The notes beneath the pieces are model-generated. The model saw only the letters and a list, made by a program, of their open reading frames with translations. It made no database searches and was not told the DNA's origin. 64,000 nt of DNA from contig JARGSG010000200.1 of assembly GCA_030374805.1 (NCBI GenBank), forward strand, positions 1 through 64,000. Reading direction: 5' to 3'. Positions 30,371 to 40,951 of the stretch are shown here, in pieces. Origin of the DNA: Gracilaria gracilis (lineage: Eukaryota; Rhodophyta; Florideophyceae; Gracilariales; Gracilariaceae). A program made the position numbers and the translations under genes. Numbering within the stretch: the first letter of the stretch is position 1; every line of letters starts with the position of its first letter.

Positions 30371-30767
30371 TGTTGATCCAAACGGGAGGGCGTAGAGCAC
30401 TCAGTTGCAATCGCGCGGTAGATTAGGCACAGGCAAGAGAATAGGCACAAAGGGCCTTGGAAGTCCCTCCAAGGATGCCTCTGAATCCGCTGCCTTTGCA
30501 GCTGATTCAGGTCTTTCATAGCCTCGTCCGGGCATGCTCCCAGGAAGGTAACAAAATGTATGGGTGGAATATGACGTCAGGTTGCCGAACCAGAGTTACT
30601 ATCTGGTTCAGATTCTTCGTACCTGGCATTTCTACACTCCTTTGTATTTTATATACGTTGCACTACATAAAATCGCTGCGCATATGCGTTCTGTAACCTG
30701 ACGTCACCCTCAGAACTACTCTGCTCTATGGTCGCAACGTAGGCGTTATTGCCTTTCGGCATCAACA
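30371..30767 (-). repeat. G1 5' LTR, 397 bp
   Basis: Reads TGTTGATGCC...GGATCAACA on the minus strand and is preceded by CCTTG. TATATAAAAT on the minus strand near 30646-30656 is a TATA-box candidate in U3. TGACGTCA occurs twice, near 30587 and 30702, as CRE-like palindromes within an inverted context. The final 240 bp match the 3' LTR. No clear TGG-type primer site follows (the next bases are AAGCGCTTTG). Confidence 0.85.
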
Positions 30768-30772
30768 CCTTG

Positions 30773-31500
30773 TACACCATCTTCATGTCCCAATAGCGCC
30801 TCGAAAACCGTTTCTCCGGTCACCACGTTCCATACATATATCGTACCGTCACTCAATCCACACGCAACCTTTCTTCCACTTCCACTCACAGCGACACCAC
30901 ACATCCGCCTCTCTCGCAGTCAGCAGTTGACGAGGCGCGTTACCGCCCTGCAAGTCCCATAATAATACCTGTCCATAGGAAAGAACCCCATCTTGAGTCC
31001 TCGCTCAAACAAATGCACCAACTGGAACCAGGTGTATGTCCTATCACAGTCGCTACACTCAACTCTGCGTCCCACTTCTTCACAACATTGTCTTCGTCCA
31101 CGCATACAACTGTTTGTTTATCGTTTGACATTGCAGCACTCCGAAAACTTCCTACCGTTTCGGCTGTGCTTCGACTTCCGTACTTCACATTATACTTCAC
31201 TACTCGCATGTTTTCATTCCAAGAGTGGTAGAGCACCCTCAGATCGTTCCCATTCTTCACCACTCCAAAAAGACGCCCTTCCACTGAAATGCTCTCCAAA
31301 ACAGCCTCTCCTGCGGCAGTCAGGAAACCTCTCTTTGCCTTCAACCATGGTCTTTCTGCAACCTCTTCAATCCCATTCACAAATCTCCGTAAAGTCTCGA
31401 ACTTTTCCGAGTACCCTACCAGACGTCCGTACAGCTGAAAGTATACTTCCCGAGCGTTTTTCATTACAGCATGATAGCTCAATCGTACTGCATGTGCATA
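30773..31500 (-). pseudogene. Middle fragment of the split gene: linker and first WD40 blades
   Basis: Between the copia RT breakpoint (about 31495-31505) and the G1 target duplication. It reads from AVRLSYHAVMKNAREVYFQ through LTAAGEAVLESISVEG to WD40-like blades (VKYGSRSTAETVGSFRSAAM, VVCVDEDNVVKKWDAE), a change of frame near 30990, then GQVLLWDLQGGNA and, after another frame change near 30915, LSDGTIYVWNVVTGE and LGHEDGVQG. The blade is cut exactly at CAAGG and resumes at 17673. At least two frameshifts show that the gene was decaying before or after insertion. Confidence 0.8.
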
Positions 31501-33960
31501 TATCGAACTGTACAGCTTCCATTCCATAGGCTGCCATAACTGATAACACTGCTCTAACGGTGCTATACTTGACAACAGGTGAAAAGAGCTCAGTGTAATC
31601 TATAACTGCTCGCTGGGTAAAGCCACGAGCTACAAGACGTGCCCGGTAGCGCTCGACACTGCCTTTTTCATCGTGCTTCTTCAAGAATTACCAACGATTG
31701 GTGATTGCTTTGCAGTTCGGCGGACGCGGGACTAATTCCCAGACCGATCGCTCCTTCATGTGATTCATTTCTTCTTTCATGGCCGCCTTCCACTGTGGGG
31801 CCTCTGCGTCATTGATTGCTTCTCGAACAGTCAAAGGGCTATCATTGTCGTCATTGCCCATGATGTTACCCGTGAGCATTGCGAGGGCAGTATCTGGAGT
31901 GAAACGTTGTGGCTGTTATCTCGATCTGGTCGAGCGTCGTGGCGCGGGAGAGTAGTGTGTCACTAATTCAGGGTCGTAAAAATACTCTCCATGTGCATCC
32001 ATGAAAACAAGGTCGTCTTCATCTTCTTCATCCTCCGAGACATCTTCTTTCTTCACGTTCTTCTGATTCCAGTCCACTTCCATGGCTTCAATCTTCATAT
32101 CCAGATTCATTGCTTCATCTTCCATAGCATCAACTTCTTGGACCTCGGCTAGGTCCACTTCGTCGGCAAGTGATGTTATGGTGGCCTTCGGCCATCCCGT
32201 AATATCATCATTGAAGGTTACATCCTTAGAGATCATTACTTTGTTCTTATCAGGAACATATACCCTGTAGCATTTTCCGCGTTCGTAGCCAACAAGGATT
32301 CCCTTAATCGTTCGGTTCTTGTATTTGGCGCTCCTCTTACGGCGCTCTTTGGGAATGTGCACGTAACACTGCGCACCAAAAGTGCGTAAGTGTGAGATAT
32401 TCGGCTTCTTACCCGTGAAGATCTCAATTGGTGTCATGTCAGGTTCACTATCTCTAGGAACAAATGTTCGGCTGCTGAGATAGTTCGCTCGGGTAACAGC
32501 TTCTCCCCACAGCTGACTGCTACGAGAAGTATCTTCCACCACTCGTAACATTGTTCTCGCTTTGTCGTTAAGGGTGCAGTTTATCCTCTCGGCTTTACCG
32601 TTAGATTCCGAGCTATACGCAGGCGCTGGTTCGAGCTGGATTCTCTTCGTCCGAAGCCATACAGACATACTCTCAGAAAGATATTCATCGGCATTGTCAT
32701 ATCTAATCCGCTTTAGCTTCTTTCCAGACTGTATTTCGAATAAGGCGATCATGTCTTTCCCCCTATCATTAACCTGAGTTCTATCCCTGAGAAGCCTGAT
32801 TGCAGACAAGCGACTCTTGTCATCATACAACGAAACGAAGTATTGGGATCTCGATAGTGTTTGGACATCTACAGGTCCCAGGACGTCTGTGAACGAGCTC
32901 CAGTACCTCGATTGCAGTTGGAGCAGTTAGCGGTAGTCGTGGGACTCGCGTAGACTTTCCCTCTGCACATGGCTCGCAGTGACCAATGGCACTCAGCTTA
33001 GTCTTGGGAACGCCTGTGACAAGATTAAGAGTCTTCCGGAGATAGTCAAGACTTGGATGACTAAGCTTCTGATGCCATAACTCAGTAAACTTCTGGTTAC
33101 CACGTACACTCAAAGATGTACTCGTGTTTTCGGCTGTGGGGTACACCCCCAGTTCATACAGTCCTTCAGCTATTTCTCCACCCATTGTGAGAAGCTGATT
33201 AGTCTCCTGGTTCAGTGTCAAAGCCGCGCCATTGCTTTCTGCGTTAGTCAGGAATACCGCCACATACCCTTTACGACGGATTGCACTGACCGAGATGAGG
33301 CTACACATGAGGTCTGGTACATACAAGACGTTATGTAGGTAAGTCTTAGTAAGGATTCCCCTTTCATTTGGTACCCAACATTGTGCTCTGCCTTCACCTG
33401 CAACAATAACCTTGCTGCCATCACCAATGGATACATTCTTCTTCGACGACGGTCGTAGTGTTGATGAAGAATAGCTCTTATTGTTTGTAATGTGCCTGGA
33501 TGCACCGGAGTCAAGATACCAGCTATTGTTCTTGATTTCTTATGAACTTTGTGATTGGCAACCAGAGCCGTGTCCTTCAGAGCTACGCTGTCTGGAATGG
33601 TCACCAACATCATAAGTGAGAAATAACAGTTTTCCATTTCAGAATCGATCAGAGTGCTGACACTGTGCTACAAGAAGAGCTGCTACACTTTCCGATTCAT
33701 TCTCCGTCGTCTTGACCGGACTGACCCTTCTCTTGTTTGACTTCTTTCCCTTGTACTTTGGACTATCAGGGTTTCCCAGCAGTCCTTCTTTACATGCCCC
33801 TTCTTACGACAGTGGTGGCATCTGATCGAGCGGGAGGATCGCTTGGTGTGTACCTGGAGAGCTTTGGTCTGAAACCCATTGACGTTTTAGCCTCTCCTAT
33901 GCTTGTCGAGTTGTCCCTCTCCGGCAATCAACCTTGGTACAGCGTCCTTCAAACTAGCCC
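31500..33960 (-). pseudogene. C1 pol remnants: zinc knuckle, integrase, partial RT
   Basis: Near 33830-33790 the minus strand encodes IRCHHCRKKGHVKKDCW, a standard CCHC knuckle, out of frame with gag. Around 33326-32823 come protease/pre-integrase sequences (LWHQKLSHPSLDYLRK, then CEPCAEGKSTR). Integrase occupies 32830-32200 with RYDNADEYLS for the second Asp and SSESNGKAERINCTLN for the Glu. A long acidic linker follows, then EAPQWKAAMKEEMNHMKE and, after a stop at 31688, KGSVERYRARLVARGFTQ of RT up to VQFDI. Several frame changes and stops make it non-functional. Confidence 0.85.
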
Positions 33961-33964
33961 CGGT

Positions 33965-34474
33965 CTAGTTTATCACCTCAGCCGTGACTTCGAAATCCTT
34001 TGTTAGACCTCTCAGTATGGCTCTCAGTCTTTCAGCATCGGACACAGTCTGTCCTATGCCACCAAGTTTCATCTCAATGACTGACAATCGATTGATGTAG
34101 TCCAGAACGCTCTCAGATGCGTCCATCTGCATGTCCTGGTATCGTTCGAGTAGTGCGTCGATACTTGCCTGCGAAACCATTTCGAAGTTTGATTGCAGCG
34201 TGTGCCACACTTCAAAAGGATTGCGCATCTTCATCACTGTCGCCACACAAGATTCATGAGCGGAGAGCAATATGCACGTGAGTGCAGTATCGCAGCGGGT
34301 ATCATACTTCTTCCTTTCTTCATCGTCTTCAGGTCTCGCTTCTGCGCCACTCACAATTTGCCACACACCTTTTGACCTTAGGACTAGTTCAATTTTTTGT
34401 GCCCACATGAAGTAGTTGTCTGCTTTGAGCAGAGGAATGCGAAGCCTTGCGGCATCGAACAACGATTCCGACAT
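33965..34474 (-). CDS. C1 Gag N-terminal region, 169 aa
   Basis: Copia-type Gag (UBN2/DUF4219-like layout): LKADNYFMWAQKIELVLRSK, then AHESCVATVMKMRNPFEVWH and MDASESVLDYINRLSVIEMK, closing with RLRAILRGLTKDFEV. It starts 81 bases after the LTR. The ORF ends before the zinc knuckle, which is now out of frame, so Gag is truncated. Confidence 0.82.
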   Translation of the reverse strand: MSESLFDAARLRIPLLKADNYFMWAQKIELVLRSKGVWQIVSGAEARPEDDEERKKYDTRCDTALTCILLSAHESCVATVMKMRNPFEVWHTLQSNFEMVSQASIDALLERYQDMQMDASESVLDYINRLSVIEMKLGGIGQTVSDAERLRAILRGLTKDFEVTAEVIN

Positions 34475-34554
34475 CCTCGATTAGCTACGGTATGTCAGAG
34501 AAGGAAAACGTAGAAGTTGAACTTGTTGACTGTTCGTGTACGGGCCCGATAACC

Positions 34555-34710
34555 TGTTGAAATGGGGATTGACTGAGATGAGAAGGTGTCCGAGGAATTG
34601 ATTTCCTCTTCGGTTTATTGAGTGTCTAGCTGCGTTTTATAGTCTACCATCAAGGATGAATACACAGCCATTGTGTTCTATGCGTGCTCCAAATCTTTGC
34701 TTAGAACAAC
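34555..34710 (-). repeat. C1 5' LTR, 156 bp
   Basis: Reads TGTTGTTC...TTTCAACA on the minus strand. It contains a TATA box (ACTATAAAACGC) and a CAATAAAC word that could serve polyadenylation. The start is set where NB-ARC-like sequence (VVQRVAV) stops. The 3' copy is lost, so borders cannot be checked against a partner. Confidence 0.6.
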
Positions 34711-35775
34711 ATGGATGTTGATCCGTCGTGGAACGCCCTGAGACCGCAACGCGCTGCACTACACATGTCAGATGGTAGTCACCGCACGAGTTTGCCAGAT
34801 ACAAGTGGTCTGTGCAGTACACAGTCTCACAGGAATGCTCGTGCAGGCGGCGTCAATGTCGCTACACTTTCCAAGACGCATGAACTGCACACCATCCGGG
34901 AACTTCGATTGGACATTCCCAACATCTTTAAAGCCCCGAAGGGCACACGTCTTCCCTACTCCACCTCGAACAGCCGCCACAACGGCCAGCACTTTATGTG
35001 CCGAACGTTCTAGTACAGCTGCCTTTAACTCTCCCTCAAAAGTATCTAAAAAATCATAGTCCAGAGTGAGTCTTGGGGGGTTGGGCGGAACAGTGCCAAT
35101 CTTTCTGAAACTTGGTTCACTTCGAGAGGCCGGCTCACCATCGAATGAATGGCATTTATCCGCCAAGTCTGGTCTCTCATTTTGAAGGCGTTCTAAGATT
35201 CTGTTTTGTACCTTGTCAATGAAAGATTCTCTGGTAGAGGCCATGTCCGGACGGTCGCTGTTAGATGCGCCGTCGTCGTTTTCAATGCTCCACACGGTAG
35301 CGGCTATGTGCAATGCATGCGAGACATCTTGGAGAGGAACTCCACCATCCATGGCACGCTTGATGAGCCCATACTGAATAAAGAGGTTGCTGTAGGTATC
35401 TAACATGGCTGGGTCGCGGCAGTCGCGCGTAGCAAGACGGTAGAACACAGGAATGAGCAACAGAGGCGTCTTTTGGGCGGCTGCAGCGCGGTCGTAACGC
35501 TTGACGAAGCAAATGAGCTCACGCATGGGCCACTCCTTTGCAACAAATTCGGGACTCATGATGAAGACGCAGACAAGGGCGGTTTGCATGCCTTGGTCCA
35601 TGACTTGTGGACAATGGTCGCCGAGGCGGAAGGACTCGACGTCGAAAAAGACGTAGATGCCGCGTCTGCGAAGTCGCTCATACAATGGGCGGGCGATGGC
35701 TTCCTTGTCTCCCCCCGCATGGCTAAGGAAGATGTCGAATGATGGCGTCTCTGCGGAAAAAGCGTTTGAAGACAT
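34711..35775 (-). pseudogene. TIR and NB-ARC 5' fragment of the split TIR-NB-ARC-WD40 gene
   Basis: ATG at 35775 starts an open frame of 335 codons. Residues of about 10-150 form a TIR domain: FDIFLSHAGGDKEAIARPLY, then GIYVFFDVESFRLGD, CVFIMSPEFVAKEWPMREL and LLLIPVFYRLATRDCRDP. The conserved Glu/Asp pocket of enzymatic TIRs was not tested. After a linker, residues of about 270-290 hold the NB-ARC P-loop AAVRGGVGKTCALRG. The frame fails near 34830; in another frame YLANSCGDYHLTCVVQRVAV continues NB-ARC to 34711, where copia LTR C1 begins, before Walker B. TIR-STAND proteins with WD40 sensors act as innate-immunity switches; this role is inferred from architecture only. Confidence 0.85.
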
Positions 35776-37117
35776 GGAAGGATTTTGAGCGACTGCGGCG
35801 GGCTATGGACTGGAGATGAGAGTGTGGGCGAGGTTGCGCAGGTGGTGAGTGCTGTGGAAGGAAGAAGAGCGATCAAGTATCGTATGGGCGAGGAAAGCGC
35901 TGCGCAGCGAAACCTGAAGCAGACTAGAGAGAAGACGAGGGCGCCAATTGTGAATTATGTGATCTCGAATATCCACAACGCACGACATTTGGCCGCAGCC
36001 AATAGAATTGAGTGTTCGCATTTTGACCTTCGAGAATCTCGTTTGTCCCCACATCAATTCAAAATGAATATCTGCTCCTGCTCACGCACTTGCAGCACGT
36101 GTCCTGCCAACCAGCTCCCCCTGACACGTCATTGTCTCTGGAGAATGGGAGAAACACTCCATTTAGCGGTTAGCTTGTTTGCTCCTGTTCTTCTCATCGC
36201 CAGCGGCGAGACCAAGACCTCAACGGTGGGGTAAATAATGTCTTCGGCTCTTATCGACAATGAGCATGATGAAGCTCTTGATGAGCTTCTTTAAGACATC
36301 TTCAGCTCTGATAGCGACATTAACAAACCTGCTTACAGAAGCTCTATAGTGGGTCGTGCCCAAAATATGGACCGCCAAAGACGACGAGGCTAAGTCCAGC
36401 TCATCACGGATTACCTCGTATTGCATCCCGTTTATTACATACGACAATTTTGTCGCCACTTCCGCATATTGCGGAGAACATTCTTTTGTATATGCAAAGA
36501 AACACAAAAAAATACGCTTATTTTGCGCAAAGAGCTGACTGTGCGAAAGTAATGGGGTTTAGTGTGATCCAAAAGGTTACCGCTGCTTTTCGACAATTGG
36601 CATATGGGTGCGCCACAAACCGATTCAATGAGTATGTGCGTATAACATATTCAACATCCTCGAAATGTCTTCAACAGTTCGGCAAATGTATTAGACATCG
36701 TTTGGCGCCAGAGTAATTTCGTAGCCCCAGTTGCGACAATCTCTACAGAATTCTGAGTAGAAGCCGTACGCTTGAATTTCCTGGATTGATCGGTAGTACC
36801 TATTGTTCAGAGTGCTTGTGGAAGAACTGCCCAGTTGCATGGCGAGGATAATACCAAGAGAAAGAACGGAAGCAGGGCAAGACTCTGGAGTTAATTGTGG
36901 ACGAAACGTTTCTTCTTGTTGGCGATTCCATATTCCCAAGACTTTTCATTTCCTTCCTTGCTCATCGACAAAACTCAGAGCCCCGTGCTCAGAGACGAAC
37001 TGAACAAGACCTTTAAATCTGTAGAACGCTCCCTTTTGCCCGCTTCTGTTGCGATATTTCTCACTGTAGTTTTTGATTATGGTTCGTCGTTTCGAAACCA
37101 CAAGAAACATTCGCACG
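35776..37117. other. Upstream region of the TIR gene, no firm gene
   Basis: Includes the promoter side of the TIR gene. On the minus strand two open pieces lie in the same frame (36939-36691 and 36507-36220) with stops between; they may be one decayed ORF, but no family is recognised (a piece reads ATKLSYVINGMQYEVIRDEL). The right border is the start of the G3 LTR. Confidence 0.4.
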
Positions 37118-37886
37118 TGTAGTGCAACGCCCTCTGATGGAGGTTTCTGACTACCTAGTCATATTCCGACATTCCCGACGGGTGCTTTTAATGGGAGTGT
37201 ATGAATAGTAACAACCACTGTAGTGGGAAGGCCACGTGGGACAATATTGAGCCAGGAGGTTGGCCACGTACACGTGGGACGGGCGCCACGGCGCGTGGGT
37301 AATTACCACTATGCGTGGGCCTAATTTAGTTAGTTTATTTTATTACTTATTGGCGCGAGCTCGCTACTTTGCATGGCGGCGACCTCGCCGCCATGCACAG
37401 TAAAGTTCGGACAACCAGGGTTGGTTCTATACTTCTTCGCCTTCGGCGGTCATCTACTCCTTCCGGAAGAGAGGCTCCGTTGCCTATGGGTAGTGTATCC
37501 TCCCTGCGTCACCTAACAGGACCCATTCGTGGGAGTGTTTTCCACTTGTGTCGCCTTCGATCCTGTACAGGGATAACCCTGGTGTTTACTGTAGCCTTTT
37601 TGCACTTTCCTCCTTTTCCTTCTTTCCATCCCCCGCTCTCGCGGATTGCTTTTCTCTTTTCCCACTTCCGTGGACTCGTGTCTCTCTCGAGGACCCGTTC
37701 ACCCATACACGTGGTGCCAACTCGGATCCTTGCTCAACTCTCTACGCCCGTCGTGACGGCCTGGCCTCGGCTTACACCCGACTTCGTCGTGCCTTGCCAG
37801 AGAGGCTCTGTCTGCTGACTACCCTCCTACGGAGGAAGATCTCGGACGTCTTCGTGGTGTATTTCCGTTTCTGGCGTTGCACTACA
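37118..37886 (+). repeat. G3 5' LTR, 769 bp, with 12-bp inverted ends
   Basis: Begins TGTAGTGCAACG and ends CGTTGCACTACA, a perfect 12-bp inverted pair, which defines the LTR without a second copy. It holds a pyrimidine-rich central part and repeated CACGTGGG/CGCGTGGG words near 37230-37310. The small ORFs across it (37369-38000) are not considered genes. Confidence 0.75.
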
Positions 37887-37889
37887 AAG

Positions 37890-37905
37890 TGGTGTCCCGA
37901 CCTAG
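37890..37905 (+). other. Primer-binding site of G3
   Basis: TGGTGTCCCGACCTAG three bases after the LTR. The equivalent site of G4 (51588-51603, minus strand) reads TGGTCTCCCGACATAG, so the site is conserved between family members. The primer tRNA is not identified. Confidence 0.65.
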
Positions 37906-38006
37906 AATCGGATATTTGGTTTACCACAGACTCGTGTGCGTTTTCCCTCTTTGAGGTTTCGTTTCTACTTCTGGAAGTTTTCCGTTGCACGATTAGTTGA
38001 GAAATA

Positions 38007-40205
38007 ATGTCTCGAAAACCGTCTGAGACGGAAGCTGCGGTTACTCGCAGTCGTTTTTACAGTGGTGGTGTCGCTGGGGATGATCGGTTCGTCTCACGCA
38101 TCCCCAGGCGTGCTGGCTCCACCCTTGGTGTGAATAATCCGTCCAAGACGTCGGGCAAACAACCAACGCACAGGACACTCCCCTTTGCCCCGTTGCTTCA
38201 CCCTAATGATGATGCCGGTCCGGCCCCGGCCGTTGCTGCCGCAGCTCCGTCTGCTACGGCTACACCCGCGGCCGCTGTGGGTCAGATCCATCGGGAGAAG
38301 GACAGCACCCTCCAGGGTACAGCTCTGGACGAGCAGTTGCGTCAGCTGCGCACTGCTCACAACTCTCTTGTAGGGGTGGTCAACATTCTACGCCAACAGG
38401 TGGAAGACTCCCCTGCAACGGGTATTTCTGAGGATCTACGTACGTTACGGTCTGACGTCAACAAAATGTTGGAGTGGTTTGGTCAACCCGCCGCCTTCGT
38501 AGAAGGAATTCAGGACCGGTTTGATCGTGTAGGAGACCGCCTGGAGATGCTGCAGCAAACCATTCTTATGGATGCTGCCACTCCTGCGGAGCCGGTCGCT
38601 GTATCGCATAGAACCAAGAACTCGGCACGCGAAAAGCACCGCCGCAGGCGGAAGGGCCAACAGGACGATCAGAGTTCAGACTCGTCGACTTCGACGGATG
38701 CAGACTGGAACAATTCGGACAATGCTGACTCGTCAGATTCGTCATCTGACGAAGACCGTGCTATACTGGCGTCACGTTCTGAGCGGTCTGCAGTCACGCA
38801 AGGTGCGGTTCGTGCTCGTACAAAAGAACGAAAGCACGCGGGCTTGAAAGTCTTGAAGCCCACCAACCCTCTCTACGAGAAGCTGTTGTCATACCGGTAT
38901 TACCGTTTGAAAGACTCCTCTTTGGATCGAACACCCCGTGGTACGGGCAAGGTAAAGGACCGCATCAAACGGATGCAGCTCTCGCTTCGTAACCAGTTGT
39001 TTACTGGAGAAGTCCCAATCTTGGTGCTAGATTTTCTCGCCCGTTTCGTCGCGGAAGCCTATATACTCGGGATAAATGAGCGACAGCTCTACATTGCCTT
39101 ACCGTATTTCTTACGTGGTGTGGCCGAGGATCAGTATCACTCTGTAAGAGGTTCTTCGCGGGCCTCCGAAGGAGGGGTTACTTGCTGGCCCGAACCGGTG
39201 CAATACCTGCTACGGTCATACGTCACGAATGGTGCTATTCAGTCGACGATACTCGCTTTGCGAGACACACTTCAACGCTCAGGCGAGACGGAAACCGATT
39301 CTTCGGTACGCCTGAAAAAGGCTTTCCACCGTTGTGGTAATGTCTATCCCGCTACAGAGCGTTGTACGGTGTTCATTGAAGAACTCGACCCGGCTATCCG
39401 GACTTTGGTCGCCTGCTATCGCGAGGACAGGAGGAAGATCTCCTACCTGGAGCTCATCTAGTATGCAAGAGCCCAAGGTGACGTCCTCCGCGCCAGAGCT
39501 CCGAGTACTCGGGCTAAGTCCGCCAAGGCGTTGTTGATGGAAATGAAATCCCTATCTCTGTCGGTCGTCGCGGATGAAGCACCTCCGAAGGAGTACGATA
39601 ACGTCCAGTTCGTCCACGGCGATATCGCCTCCATTCCGAAAACGGACCTCCTTTCGACGACGGACGTCTCCTTTGAGACCGCCCAGGAAGGCACCGTGCT
39701 TTATGCCGATGCCCCCCGAGTTCGCGGGCCTTACATTCCGTACTCGAACGGAGAAACCCGCTTCCAACGACCAGGATGGCAGGACAGCCGCCCAGCGGGA
39801 CGTTTTACGGATAACCGGAATGGGACCCTTCGACAAGGTAGGCAAGCATTGGTAGCGCTGATATGCCATCTCTGCTATACCCATGGCCACACGTCACCCC
39901 AGTGCCTCCTCTCTCTGAGAGACCTGGGCAAGGTGATGGTGAACTATGAGACCCTCACTCCAGAAGAGAAGCTTTCCGTCCCAATGACATCGTATCTCCG
40001 CGCCAAGACGGACTTCGCCCACATCGTACCGACAGCGCCGGCATACCAACGTGCTCCGGCACAGCCGGCTCATCCGGTAGCACCGGTACACCGCTTCGTG
40101 GACGACCCAAACACCGCTGTTACGGGGCCCCGAGGCCAACGTGCCCAAGCACTCGTGGTCGAGGAACCTGGGCAGCCGCCGCAAGAGGAAGCCCACGGAA
40201 ACTAA
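38007..40205 (+). pseudogene. G3 Gag with one in-frame stop
   Basis: A single frame of 733 codons interrupted only by TAG at 39459 (LELI-stop-YARAQG; G4 has LELVQYARAEG, so a Gln codon mutated). N-terminal low-complexity Pro/Ala region, then a coiled coil (LDEQLRQLRTAHNSLV), a Ser/Asp-rich linker, and the capsid-like core with YEKLLSYRYYRLKDSS and ETETDSSVRLKKAFHRCGN. The zinc knuckle ICHLCYTHGHTSPQCLL (C-x2-C-x4-H-x4-C) is intact near 39865. The stop codon at 40203 overlaps the -1 pol frame. Confidence 0.85.
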
Positions 40206-40824
40206 ACGAGGGAGTCTCCCATTCGGAAGAGACGTCCTCAGAGCAGAGGCTGCCGACGTCCGAGGCGACACCGTCTCGCTCCCCGGTGAAGATCCTTTCG
40301 AGGAAAGACACCGCTGACGCAGACTCGGAACAATTGGGTGTTCTTCGTCGACCGTGGATACGGGTAAAGAAAAACTGGTTCCCGGATAGAGTCCTCGTGA
40401 TGGCCAAGCGTAACTATAAAGTTTACACCGACCTTGGCCTCAGTACCCAGTTTATGGTGCACATTCTCACGGTATTTGACATGGGTGCAGAGCCGAACTT
40501 CATCGTGGAGTCCCTCCTGTCACCGCTGGTGCGGACAAGTATTCGTCGTGAAGCGACGTCTGAAGTCGCCGACGCGAATAGCAACCCGTTAACAACGGTG
40601 GGAACAATCGACTTAGTCGTGCGTTTGGGAACCTCCGTGGTCAAGCTCGACTTTGTGGTATGTCGGTCATTGGCTGCCCCAGTTATTTTGGGATGTTATT
40701 ACTGCGACAGATTCGTCGACGCAATCAGACCCCGCCTCAGGCGTGTGGAATTCGAAGACGGTTCGTCGCTCCCGATAGTTCGTCGGCCGCTGAAGCGTGC
40801 ATCGAGGAAACAAGTTCCACTGGT
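40206..40824 (+). pseudogene. G3 protease region, truncated
   Basis: In the -1 frame relative to gag: RKDTADADSEQLGVLRRPW, then the retropepsin site TVFDMGAEPNFIVE, where G4 has TVLDTGAGPNFIVE (Thr to Met at the active site), and VVCRSLAAPVILGCYYCDRF. Similarity to G4 ends at KQVPL. The few extra codons beyond come from flanking sequence. Confidence 0.8.
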
Positions 40825-40951
40825 GTACTCGCCGCTACGATATTTCGTCTACACTGTATTCGTTTTCGTTTGTACCCCAAGTTTGATTGCTCTGCCGTCG
40901 CTTTGTTGAAATGGCTTCCAGTCGCGAACGCGTGCCAAGAAGGCGCTTAAG

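Larger units (their letters stand above)
17674..30767 (-). mobile_element. Ty3/gypsy chromovirus G1, 13.1 kb including the nested G2
   Basis: Bounded by CCTTG on both sides (17669-17673 and 30768-30772). The outer ends read TGTTGAT...ATCAACA on the element's strand, as expected for LTR termini. Without G2 (18117-25545 plus one 5-bp duplication) it is about 5.7 kb. Order on the minus strand: 5' LTR 30371-30767, gag-protease, RT-RNase H, integrase, chromodomain, 3' LTR. One reading frame spans 30326-25746 with four in-frame stops. It inserted into the WD40 domain of a minus-strand host gene, in the same orientation. Confidence 0.9.
31500..34710 (-). mobile_element. Ty1/copia element C1, truncated within RT
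   Basis: The 5' LTR (34555-34710), gag, zinc knuckle, GAG-pre-integrase, integrase and the first part of RT are present on the minus strand. RT stops at VQFDI near 31500, where host WD40-gene sequence begins; the rest of RT, RNase H and the 3' LTR are missing. The element lies inside the NB-ARC domain of the TIR gene, and the sequence from the nucleotide-binding core to the WD40 linker is also missing, so a deletion removed both the 3' end of C1 and the middle of the host gene. Confidence 0.85.
37118..40824 (+). mobile_element. Ty3/gypsy element G3, 3'-truncated
   Basis: The 5' LTR (37118-37886), primer site, gag with zinc knuckle and protease are present. Similarity to the related element G4 stops after the protease at about 40824 (KQVPL), and host Sel1-gene sequence begins within the next 130 bases. 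RT, integrase and 3' LTR are absent. G3 and G4 belong to one family and lie in opposite orientations. Confidence 0.85.

Noticed and set aside
37369-38000. Two overlapping plus-strand ORFs of about 150 codons
   Set aside because: They lie inside the G3 LTR and leader, are Ser/Leu/Arg-rich without domains, and overlap in different frames.
39552-40462. Minus-strand ORFs across G3
   Set aside because: Antisense to gag and protease that align with G4.
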